From Exophiala sp. HKRS030 (taxonomy: Eukaryota; Ascomycota; Eurotiomycetes; Chaetothyriales; Herpotrichiellaceae), in the NCBI GenBank assembly GCA_023897205.1, contig JAHWDD010000010.1, forward strand, positions 1,860,001-1,924,000: a DNA stretch of 64,000 bases, in the 5' to 3' direction. This document shows positions 33,599 to 43,639 of this stretch, piece by piece (positions within the stretch are counted from its first letter, which is position 1; each line of letters starts with the position of its first letter). Both the position numbers and the translations under genes were made by a program. The notes beneath the pieces were generated by a model. It worked only from the letters and a program-made list of their open reading frames with translations. It did no database searches and had not been told where the DNA came from.

Positions 33599-34340
33599 CC
33601 TCAATGCTGAAGATATTCTGACTGGCGCTGCAAAATCAACACCAGTGTTACATGGAGTTTTGGAGATCGGTACGACCCGCCGCTCGGGTTTTAATGGGAA
33701 ATGGGATGCGCTGGGACACATTGCAGCATAATTATAGATATTAATATATGTTGATTGGTCTGAATACCAAGTATACCATGAATGACTCGTGTGAGACGAT
33801 CAAGTGGCAAGGGAGTCTTATTCACGGCACACAAGGATTTTCTGGATCAGATTCATTTACCTGAGGAATAAAAGAGAAAATTGATGGTACAAAATCAAAA
33901 TACAAGGGCTGGTCATTGAATTACCTGTGTTCTTAACTGGGCGAAGTAGAATGTTCGTTGAGGATGTTCAACCCGAGATGATTAGCTAGCGGTGATTTCT
34001 CACCACAATAAGGTTGTAGGAACCCATTGATTAGACCAATGCCTTCGCCAAAAGTATCAAGCGTCGGATGACGGAAGACGGTCGGACTGACGAAATATGA
34101 GTTGGGATGTGGCGGCCCGGAAGAGCCCGGAGAGACGCAAGGCTTGCGCCCTTCAGGAGTGAGGGCAGCTATGATGACGAATGGAGAATTTCTCACATGA
34201 TAATGCAATGTCAGCAATAGGTATTCGCGAAATGCATATCTGTTGATGGCTCTCTGCCATGAACTTGTTTTTATCATTCTATCGTGGTACAATCGAACCT
34301 GCCGCAGTAAACAACATCAAGCAAACGTCTCGCAGGAACC
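33599..34340. other. Intergenic gap before the amino-acid permease
   Basis: A minus-strand open frame at 33933-34292 (119 codons) has no conserved look. Promoter of the permease on the right. Nothing else seen. Confidence 0.45.
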
Positions 34341-36483
34341 ATGAACAGACTCCGTACAAAAATCCACATCCACGCCGATCATCAGAATAAGACCATTGAT
34401 CCGTTGGATTCTGAAGATGAGAAACAACTCGTATGCTAGTCTCATACTTGTTCCTTTACGGGTAGATAGTATCAAGAGTCAGGAGGACTAACTAGAAACA
34501 GGTTTCACTTGGCTATAAGCCTGTAAGATATTGGTATCAACTCGATTTCTCTCAACCTAATTCTAACAGGTTCTCCCTCGAACGTTCAATTTCTTCCAGA
34601 ATTTCTCCACAACCTTCGGTAATTCAAAGCTGTCACACTTTACTGTTCAGACTGACACGTATTCTAGCCGCCCTGTACTTCATTGGTGGAGTTCGGGTCA
34701 CATATAGTACTGGTATAGCAGCAGGCGGCAATCTGGCTTACTGGTATGGAGTTTCGCAGTCTTTGACTTCTCTTCTCTGATGCAATCACAACAATATAGG
34801 ACGAGCTATTTGGTGACTTTGGTCTTTACGTTCATCACAGCAGCTGTAATTGCCGAGATTTGCTCTTCTCTCCCTCTTGCGGGATCGATTTATCTGTGGG
34901 CTGCTGAGGCGGGGGACCTCGATATGGACGACTTCTCGGATACATTGTAGCATGGTGGAGTACGACCGCCTGGACGACGTTCTGTGCAAGCAACACACAA
35001 GCCGCAGTAAACTACATGCTTTCGGTAAGAATAGCGAATGTTGTAGGTGAATTTGACAGCTGACATGACAAACACTCCAGGAGATTGTCGTCTTTAATGT
35101 GGATTTCCCTACTGACCCGAGTAATATTCGCTTTCGAGCTGTGCAATGGGCATGCACAGAAGTGCTGCTCGCATTCGCGGCTTTGGCGAATCTTGTCTCC
35201 CGTACGTCAAAGCAGATCTTTCAATCTCTGGTCAAAGAAATATTAACAATCACTAGCTCGAAAATTTGGCTGGATTTTCTATGCATCTTCTTTCTGCGTC
35301 CTCTTGGATTTCGTCCTAAACATTATTTGGCTACCCATCGGCACGCACAACACCTATGGATTTCGTAGCGCCCACGATGCATTCATGACGACATATAATG
35401 GGACAGGGGCATCACCTGGATGGAATTGGTGTCTTTCCTACCTCGCTACAGCTGGTATTCTCATCGGCTTTGACGCCTCAGGACATGTCGCAGAGGAAAC
35501 TCATAACGCCGCAAGAACAGCCGCTCGTGGCATTTTCTGGAGTACGGTTGTAAGTGGCATCGGCGGGCTCATATGTGTGATACTGTTTCTGTTCTGTGCA
35601 GTAAGTAAGATCCACCCGCAGCTTTCAAAAGAGCCCTCTAATCCAGATCCGCAGCCTGATGCCGATACGTTGTTCTCCTTTGGAGCACCACAGCCGTTTG
35701 TTCCATTGTACGCCGTTGTCCTGGGTAAAGGTGGTCACATCTTCATGAATGTTGTTTGCATCGTTGCCCTATGGTTTGTAAGTGCCATTCAAGCTTATGG
35801 ATCCGTCAAAACTGCTGCTTACACATTCTTAGAACACGGCAATCGCAATTTTAGCGGCCTCGAGGCTTGTGTTTGCTGTGGCCCGCGATGGCGTGCTCCC
35901 GTACTCAAGCACAATTTCGGCTGTGGTTAATGGACAACCGAGAAATGCCGTTCTGGTCGTGTGGGCTGTCGCTACCATTGTGACATGCAGTATTCTACCT
36001 TCGAGTACCGCATTCACCTCGCTGATCTCAGCTGCCGGCGTTCCCTCAGCAGCCGCTTAGTAAGTCGGCAACAATGCCCTGTTCTCGCAAAGAGCCCGTC
36101 TGTCTAATTCGATTGCCATACAGTGGCCTGATATGCTTTGGTCGTTTCTTCCTGACGTCGAACAAATTCCCCAAGCCTAAGTGGTCTCTAGGGATATTCA
36201 GTAGGCCTTTCCAGTTCATCGGTATCTTCTGGAATGGGTGGGTCGTTTCCGTGCTCTTCTCACCTTATGTATTTCCTGTTACGGCGTCTTCATTCAACTG
36301 TAAGCGAAATGCGGTCGCAGTATCTAAGTCATACCAATGCTGACTGCGGATCTAGACGCTTCGGTGATTATGGGCAGCGTCACTATCTTCGCCGTGCTGA
36401 GTTGGTGGTTCATTCCTGCCGAACGATGGCTGCCAAGTCATCGTATCGCAGAAGTTATAGATGGTACGGACGTGGAAGGCTAG
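34341..36483 (+). CDS. Amino-acid/choline-type permease (APC superfamily), with an apparent one-base frame break
   Basis: Ten exons: 34341-34430, 34502-34522, 34570-34618, 34668-34743, 34800-35024, 35081-35201, 35257-35777, 35833-36059, 36124-36299, 36356-36483. Exon 2 is a 21-base microexon (VSLGYKP). The product would be 544 aa if one G is added in the G run at 34911-34915; as written, the frame leaves AEAG and stops soon after, while the next frame continues with the expected PRYGRLLGYIVAWWSTTAWTTF. Fungal GABA/choline permease landmarks follow: FDASGHVAEETHNAARTAARGI, LYAVVLGKG, LAASRLVFAVARDGVLP and a Trp-Phe-rich end. Every other junction is in phase, so the run is the only break. Substrate unknown. 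Confidence 0.82.
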
Positions 36484-37097
36484 ATGGTTGGCATGTCAGC
36501 CGTTGGTTCCGATTTGCAGTGTTGGCCCCGGTATTTCAATTTGACTAGGGCACACACACATCTGGGTTCAGACGGAAGGGAAAGCTAAAAGAGACTTGCC
36601 ACGAGGAGGAAACGGTTGATGATATGATTTTGCCCCGCGACACCTAGGTGGCATCATAGTATATCGGCATGCTAGAACTGCTGAGGATCTAAGCTTTCTA
36701 ATCCCATATCATGATCGCATAGATTTGACTTCACCCAAATCCTGTCGGAAAGTCCGGTCTCGCGGGTTTTCTTACCGACTCGACCTCAACACGCCATGAT
36801 CGGAATCACCAACGCCTCTATGTTCATTCGTATGCCTAGACTTGATTGCCAGATGCAGGAAAAATCCGCAAGGAGGCTGGTAAGCACTTCTCAAAAAGTA
36901 GAACAGCGTTGCACACTTAAAAATGTGTTCTTGAGCCAGAAATGACTATCTTACGCTGCACCCATCCCCTCTGAGAACACCCTGTGTGCCGAACTAGGCA
37001 TTTGCCCGTAGGCATCTGCACATTCACCAGCCCATTACTTAGCCCTCACGATGTATACAATACTAAGGTGCCCGAGAATATCAGTCCACCCATATCA
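36484..37097. other. Intergenic gap between convergent genes
   Basis: 3' regions of the permease (plus) and the SAP-domain protein (minus). No supportable frame or repeat. Confidence 0.5.
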
Positions 37098-38508
37098 TCA
37101 AATTACAAATTGCCTCCCTCCAACAGGTCTACCAATTTTCTTGCGATAAAGGGCAAACTGTGGGACAAGTAAGCATCTGAGCGGAGGAGCACCTGATTGT
37201 ACTCAAACTTACCTCTTTCTTCCAGTCAAGAGCTCTCCACTTGGCTAGCGATTGACCCTCTTGGTCGCGGTGAAGTCCTCTTCCCAAGCGGGTCTCGATG
37301 CCAAATGGCGCTCCCTTGAATACGATACCATGCGCTTGCGCTTCTTCCACAATGTAGTCACCCCAAGCCAATTCCGGCTCCTCCTGTTGTGCAGGCCAAG
37401 CCTCGAGTTCGTCACGCAAGACTCCCAGAACCAGGGCAATGTTCTTCACTGGTGAGTTTGGACCCAGCAGATTGTTTGCTTTGAGGACCTTCAGCGTAGC
37501 AAAGGCCGCGACTCCTATCATGCGAAGATTCTCGAGCACAGTTTCGCTGTCGTCTACGCCGTACCATTGGTGTCCTGTGGATATGAGCAGAGCCAGACCT
37601 TCCAAGAGCTCCCACAACGCGACCGCGGATGGCTCTGGAGCTCGGAGTTCTTTGTTGAATTTGATGAACTGATATTGAGGGTTAGTACTGCAATTCAGTC
37701 ATTTGAGCCTGGCCTTACTTGATTCTCGACGACCTCCTGGAAGCCAAAGCCCGAGTAGTCGCTATAGAAATGCTGGCCATTCGCGTCTTGATCACGTTTC
37801 AAAACCTCGTTGTCAAGACTGATAAGATTTCTGAATCCGGATTTCGTGACTAGCCACAAATGCTCGGGATGCTCGGATATTGGATGCTTGCAAACGCATT
37901 GTGGTCTGCCACAGGTGACCCTACCAGCTTCAAGTTCCGTGCTTGCCAGCGGAGTCTTCATATCCGACTCGTCGTCATCATTACTACCGTCATCGTCGTC
38001 ATCGTCATCGTCATCGTCATAATCGTTGTCATGGTCGTTGTCATCGTTTTGGTCCTCTCCACCTACCTCGTTGTTCGCTCTGCGCTTTGCAATGCGCTCC
38101 AGGCGTAGGTCACGATCTGGCCTACAGATTGTTACGAACTCGAAATGCAAAGACTTAGTTTCAGCCGCGGCCGGGTGCTGCATCATATTCGATGAGAATT
38201 AGGTAGTTCCTGGTAAGCTGTTAACGTACCTGAGTGGAAGTATTGTGGCTACTTGTATCTGGTACCAAGGCTGCCGTGTTCGGGGCATCGTTATCGGTCA
38301 ACCTCTTGATCAAGTCTGCCTTCTGACCGCTGACAGGCAAAGAGCGCTGTCTGAGAAGTGTCACGAGTTCGTCCTTTTTCAAGCTCGAGTATAACACTTC
38401 GGGTGCCTGATTTTCTTTCGCTTCCCCAGTGGATTGCCTCTTAGGCTCTGGTTGAGCTATGGAAGCATTGCCGTCAGTGTCAGCCAATGGCCTTTTGGTC
38501 ACAGGCAT
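37098..38508 (-). CDS. SAP-domain protein of unknown function with an acidic Asp tract
   Basis: Four exons, complement(37098-37157, 37213-37668, 37719-38177, 38230-38508), all introns phase 0, 417 aa. Residues about 41-75 form a SAP helix-loop-helix (KKDELVTLLRQRSLPVSGQKADLIKRL), a module that binds AT-rich DNA or RNA. Residues 134-165 are almost only Asp/Asn/Glu. After it comes CGRPQCVCKHP with three close cysteines and a His, a possible zinc site, then a globular part (SGFGFQEVVENQ, ALWELLEGLALLISTGHQW) ending in ALDWKKE-FALYRKKIGRPV across the last intron. I think it is a conserved fungal protein, probably nuclear, but I cannot name it. Confidence 0.8.
37971..38046. repeat. Coding (TCG/TCA)n trinucleotide microsatellite
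   Basis: Interrupted repeats of TCG, TCA and TTG on the plus strand encode the Asp tract of the SAP-domain protein on the minus strand; such tracts often vary in length between strains. Confidence 0.8.
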
Positions 38509-38806
38509 CTTGGATAGATCAATTTAACGCGATGTGCAGAGTTAGCGGGCTTATGAGAGAAAAGTTGTGTGCTTTTCAGTTGCTGAAGCATGAAGTAAGA
38601 CACGCGACGCGCTCGCTCGCTCGCGCCTTGTCGCGAAATCACGTGGAACTATAACTGCGACGATGTCATTCAATTCCCCGTTTTGCCAAATAAACAACAA
38701 GATGTTATTAATGTACAGATTTTGGGCTCATGGAGCTGCAATTTGACCGATGGACACTTCTGTGACAGCCTCATGATACGGTAAAGTGGGTGCGAAGAAC
38801 ATTGGG

Positions 38807-40149
38807 ATGTCGCAGACACACGCTTTTGAAGTCAATCCACGACGCTTTTCAGGCGGGCAAGCAGCCATTCGACGTCCGAGAGTAAGTCTGGTTTCTACTG
38901 TGCATGAAATACTTCGACACTAAAGAAGTCAAGGAAATCACATGCTTTTCCTATGACGAAGACCATAAACTTCGTCACGATGCCTCTGGACTGCGATACT
39001 ATTATCCCCCACTTCTACCGTGCGACTTGAGCAGAGGATTTGATACCTTTCGACATTTGGACGACACAGTGGATGAGCATCTTGACGGTCTACTCGATGC
39101 AATCATTGAGTATGAAAAAACGAAGGGCTCCAAGATTGAGACGGATATCATAACGTGGCGAGGCATGATGACCAAGGTGTGACCAGAGACCAGGATCGCT
39201 CACAGAAGACCAAAAATGCTCATGTGATGGTACAGATTATGATTGCGCCATTTTCCCTTTTGGACAGCTGGGAGATGAATGCTACACTGTTCCAGGGTAC
39301 AATGTTCATTGAGGAGAACCATGGCAAGAAACTCGACTCACGACAGAATCAATATACAAGGCCTGCGTACCCAGGTGCTATGTCCCAAGATCTGATGAGC
39401 TATTGGGGTTACAAGTTTGAGACAGTGGCCTTGCTTGACAAGCCTTGGGCTGACGCTACGCGCGAAGAGATCGAGTCTCGCGAAGATCAGGTTGTTAGCA
39501 ACTATGCTCAGTACTGTTCGGTTGTGAGGACGGGCTTCGGCAAAGTCAAGATAATAATTGGTGGTGAAGTCGATGCTGTCCAGGACTTCAAGCCCGAGGA
39601 CAAGTCCCAACAAGTCAACTGGGTGGAGCTCAAGACCACAGCTAACATTCAAAATGAGAAGGATCAAACCAAATTCGAGAGAAAGCTGTTGAAGTTTTGG
39701 GCGCAATCGTTCTTGCTTGGTGTTCCGAAAATCGTGATTGGATATCGAAATCACCAAGGATTGCTGGAGCGCTTAGAAGAACTTGACACACAGGGTATAC
39801 CTGAGAAAGTGCGTCTCAATGGTAGAGGCCTGTGGGATGGCCAAGTCTGCATCAACTTTGCGTCTAGCTTCCTCGAGTGTGAGACTTTTTTCTTTTTACA
39901 AATTTGCCGTTTGGAACTGACTTGTCTTTAGGGCTGAAGAGTGTTGTGGTCGGAGAAGGAACATGGAAGATTCGAAAGCGCGAAAAGAGTCCAGTACTTG
40001 AAGTTTTCCGAGAATCTGAAGCAGGGTATGGAGATATTATCTCGCCAGCTTTCCTCGACTGGAGACTGCAAGGTCTTGCAGGCTTCCAAAAGGAGGCTCA
40101 AGTAGACGCGGCTCCGAATGCTGAAGGAGACTCAAAGGACCCAGTCTGA
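38807..40149 (+). CDS. RAI1: RAI1, decapping nuclease/pyrophosphohydrolase of the DXO family
   Basis: Four exons, 38807-38881, 38934-39176, 39236-39878, 39932-40149, 392 aa. Exon 1 gives MSQTHAFEVNPRRFSGGQAA; splicing to the second possible acceptor yields RRPR|EITCFSYDEDHK, the family consensus. Then LRYYYPP, WRGMMTK|IMIAPF, MNATLFQGTMFIEEN, YWGYKFET, and the metal site in GGEVDAV and WVELKT. RAI1 binds and stimulates the 5'-3' exonuclease Rat1 in the nucleus and removes incomplete or NAD caps. Length fits yeast (387 aa). Convergent with MOD5, with 82 bases between the stops. Confidence 0.95.
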
Positions 40150-40231
40150 CGGCTTTTTCGGGGATCCTAGAGTTCATGTCTTACCTCGCCCACATCTTGT
40201 CAGTTTGGACTTCATTTGCACCTGTTGCGAA

Positions 40232-41707
40232 TCATGTTCCTCCTGGGGCTGGTGCGAATGCGACGGTGGGAGATTCTTGCCGTCGTTTGTGTGCCGCTAT
40301 AGTATTTCGGTGGCTGCGGCTTGAGATGTGGATTTTCCACTCCTTCTCGGTCATCAGGATCTTGTCACAAACTTCACATTTCTGCGCAACACGCTGAGCG
40401 GCGTTGTTTCCGGTGCCAACGACATCCAGAATCTTTCTTGCCAAAGATGAAAGGGATTTCGGCTCAGGGAGATCTCGCCCTCCAAGAAACGAATCGGTTA
40501 ACTCTTGCGCTGGCTTCGAAATTTGTGATTCCCACTGACTCAGGTCACTGCCATCTAACAGAAACAGATGGTCAAGCTGCCTAGCATCGGCCAGTGCATC
40601 AGCCAAACGAATACGAATATAGCGGTTTTGACGCTTTGCGTAACGCCTTGTGCCTGCCTTGACAGATTCTACCGATTCCTGCAGCGCACGATTGATCTCA
40701 ACAGAATCACTATGAGCAGCCTCACGTTCTGCTTTGAGATAGGGCTCCATCTCTTTGTAGCCAATCGAGACCCAGATGCCTTTGCTTCGATCAACGGTCT
40801 CGCCTTGTTGGTTTAGCTTCTGCTCGATCTGTGCGAGTGTTCGAGCTTCCTCGACTAGGCCATTCGCGATCATGGAGTCAACACGCTTGTTCAGACGGTC
40901 CTTCAGAACCCCATCCTCCGATTCAAGCCACAAGAGCAGGGTCGGAAACCGCAGACCTGACACAGGATTGTCTACCTCACCATCGACTTGGAGACTTGGT
41001 AAGAATTCCGAGTGCCTGGCTCGTTGACTTTTCTGTTCAGAATATACGTCGGACGCCTTTCTTCCAGTTTGTAACCAAATCCGAAGTGATCTTTGAATCT
41101 TCCGTCTGTCTCTCGGATGCCAGCGCTTAGCAATCTCGGGGTCGATTTCCTGTAATCTGGCAAAAATTTCCTCAGTGGGCTGAGACAAGATTGGCCATTT
41201 TGCGATGATTTCGTCATCAGATTCATTAGTTTTATCCGCCAACTCACCATCCTCACCTAGGATGGCATCCTCGAGCAATAGAGCATGAGCGTAGTAATGA
41301 GTCCCACCAACTAGAATCGGTATTCTACCTCGCGATCGAATCTCACTAATAACTCGAGAGCTCTCCTGCACAAATTGAGAAACCGTCCAGGGCTTTTCGT
41401 CCAAGGCGATGAAGTCCAGTAAATGATGCGGAATTCCATTTCTTTCCGCTTCTGGGATCTTGTTGGTGATTATGGGCAAACCCTTGTACATTTGCATGGC
41501 ATCTCCATTAATGATCTCGCCATTGAACCTCGTTGCTAATTCTACTGCCAGCTAACTGTGGCGATTAGCAAGACAGTATCGTACCTGTAGATTAAGAGAA
41601 ATGCTCACCTTTGATTTTCCGGTCCCTGTTGCGCCCATTACCACAATCAGTGGATCAACAGGGGCACGAAGCGCCATTGTCACAAAGCGTTTGATCAGGA
41701 GCGACAT
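40232..41707 (-). CDS. MOD5: tRNA dimethylallyltransferase MOD5 (tRNA isopentenyltransferase)
   Basis: Two exons, complement(40232-41551, 41609-41707), 472 aa. P-loop GATGTGKS at 25-32, then INGDAMQMYKGLPIITNK (tRNA and substrate contacts), HHLLDF, and GGTHYYAHALL. The C-terminus carries a matrin-type C2H2 zinc finger (CEVCDKILMTEKEWKIHISSRSH) typical of eukaryotic Mod5. It transfers dimethylallyl from DMAPP to A37 of tRNAs reading UNN codons. Two in-frame ATGs, codons 1 and 11, stand at the start: the first has poor context (TTGATG), the second good (ACAATGG). Yeast MOD5 makes mitochondrial and cytosolic forms from two such starts. Divergent from CWC2. Confidence 0.95.
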
Positions 41708-42123
41708 CAATAAATAAATGATACTACCATTACACGATGGGACCAGTGTGTGTCGGGGTCAATTCATAGTGCCCAGTCATAGCAAAGGGACAAATTTGGC
41801 GGCCGACATGCGAAGGGCAGACAATTGGAAGCCACGAGCCGGTTTGAATGTTGTTGTAAGGCCAATCTCCTTGCGTAGTTTTCACACATAGAAATACTTT
41901 TGGACATCTACTGAACAACCCATTCATTTATATGCGGGGAAACTGATTATGATCGGCCGCATAACTGGCGCATAAACGCGCTGTGCTTCGCGGTAGTTTG
42001 AGCCTGCGATTTGCAACTAGAACTTATTTCTGCTTTGCGATCTACAATTGGATATTTGTTTGTCAACCGAACATTTAAGACGACCTCCACTCACTCACCG
42101 GACACCGCCTTAGACCTCACATC
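41708..42123. promoter_or_regulatory. Shared divergent promoter of MOD5 and CWC2
   Basis: 416 bases between the two starts, with a pyrimidine-rich leader before the CWC2 ATG. No TATA box recognised. Confidence 0.5.
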
Positions 42124-43425
42124 ATGGCGGAAGTAGTCCAGGCCCGGACGACGCTGACTCCAGGCTCACCACCTCGCAAACGATCTGCCTCTCCAGACGT
42201 CGAACCCGCCACCGACGGCACCAGCACCGCACTCACAACCACCAACAACGACACATCTCTATCCGAACCACCTGCGAAGAAAACAAAACTGATTCGTCGA
42301 AAACGGCGACCAGCCCGGCAACAAGTCGACGCTTCAACCCTTAAATCCGAACCACCTCCGCAGACCGGTACAATCTTCAATATCTGGTACAACAAATGGA
42401 GTGGTGGCGACCGTGAAGATGCGGCATTGTCCAAGACCGCTGCAGTGTCTCGCTGCAATATCCGCAACGATTCCGGCTGGACTGCCGCAGACAAAACACC
42501 TGGATCGTATTTCTGTTTGTTCTTCGCGCGCGGAATCTGTCCCAAGGGTCATGAGTGTCAATACTTGCATCGCCTCCCAGGCACATTCGATATCTTCAAT
42601 CCCAATGTAGACTGCTTTGGCAGGGACAAACATTCCGACTATCGCGACGATATGGGTGGAGTAGGGAGCTTCACACGACAGAACCGCACCCTATACGTTG
42701 GTCGCATCCACGTTACTGACGACATCGAAGAGATAGTCGCGCGCCATTTTCAGGAGTGGGGAGAAATTGAACGGATAAGAGTCCTGACAGGAAGGGGTGT
42801 TGCCTTCGTCACCTATGTCAACGAAGCAAACTCCCAATTCGCAAAAGAAGCCATGGCCCACCAAGCATTGGACAACAATGAAATCCTGAATGTCCGATGG
42901 GCGACAGTCGATCCCAACCCATTGAGCGCCAAACGAGAAGCTGCAAGGATCGAAGAACAAGCCGCCGAAGCAGTAAGGAAAGCACTAGGCGCAAGAGCCG
43001 TGCGGCAGATTGAAGGGCGGGAAACAAAAGAGGAGCGAGAACAAAGACGGATCGAGAGTGGCTACGGTCTCGATGGGTACGAGGCACCCGAGGCTATCTG
43101 GCACAACCAGCAAAAGAGACTTGAATATGAGAGTCAACAGGCCGACGAGAGAGCTCTGCTCGAAGACACTCCAGACCAAGGCGGTGGCGATTTGAGCACA
43201 CAATACTCGAATGGCAATGATACTACCACTGCGTCGAATGCTGTTCAGAGTTGGCCAGCGATTGAACCAGCTGGAAATGGCGGACACGAGAATGGAATTC
43301 TGTCGAGTTCAACTCTGGCGGCTCTCAAGGGCTTTTCGACGAATGTCAGGACTAGCACGCCGAGTCAAGCCACGAAACCAGCTGGGCCGCTGGTGGGTTA
43401 CGGGAGTGATGATGACAGCGACTAG
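42124..43425 (+). CDS. CWC2: Pre-mRNA splicing factor CWC2 (NTC component)
   Basis: Intronless, 433 aa. A disordered basic N-terminus (KKTKLIRRKRRPARQQ at about 51-66) leads into the Torus region, a CCCH zinc finger with C131, C139, C145, H149 (C-x7-C-x5-C-x3-H), the linker FDIFNPNVDCFGRDKHSDYRDDMGGVGSF, and one RRM with RNP2 TLYVGRIH and RNP1 GRGVAFVTYV. The C-terminus is low complexity with acidic end GYGSDDDSD. Cwc2 contacts U6 snRNA and links the Prp19-associated complex to the catalytic RNA. Fungal orthologues have about this length. An upstream in-frame stop near 42100 and the ATG in tcacatcATGgcg support the start. Confidence 0.95.
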   Translation: MAEVVQARTTLTPGSPPRKRSASPDVEPATDGTSTALTTTNNDTSLSEPPAKKTKLIRRKRRPARQQVDASTLKSEPPPQTGTIFNIWYNKWSGGDREDAALSKTAAVSRCNIRNDSGWTAADKTPGSYFCLFFARGICPKGHECQYLHRLPGTFDIFNPNVDCFGRDKHSDYRDDMGGVGSFTRQNRTLYVGRIHVTDDIEEIVARHFQEWGEIERIRVLTGRGVAFVTYVNEANSQFAKEAMAHQALDNNEILNVRWATVDPNPLSAKREAARIEEQAAEAVRKALGARAVRQIEGRETKEEREQRRIESGYGLDGYEAPEAIWHNQQKRLEYESQQADERALLEDTPDQGGGDLSTQYSNGNDTTTASNAVQSWPAIEPAGNGGHENGILSSSTLAALKGFSTNVRTSTPSQATKPAGPLVGYGSDDDSD

Positions 43426-43639
43426 TTAGCTAGCATAATATCCATCAATGTAAAATATTTACCCAGGGTTATACATGATAAACGACCGAGCACGATTCCA
43501 TTCTAGCACTCCGTGAAATTCTTAGCCCTATGGTTTCATATTCCTACCGCCTGAACCCGATTCTTTTGTCCAGAAACTTTGAGCATTTTCTTTTACAATC
43601 AATCACTTTCTAAACGCAAAGGACTTTTTCATTTCTACT

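Noticed and set aside
33933..34292. 119-codon minus-strand frame between two transporters
   Set aside because: No start context, splice sites or recognisable motif.
34911..34915. Programmed ribosomal frameshift as explanation of the run breaks
   Set aside because: No slippery heptamer or downstream structure was seen, and seven unrelated genes including RRP43 would need it; run contraction is simpler.
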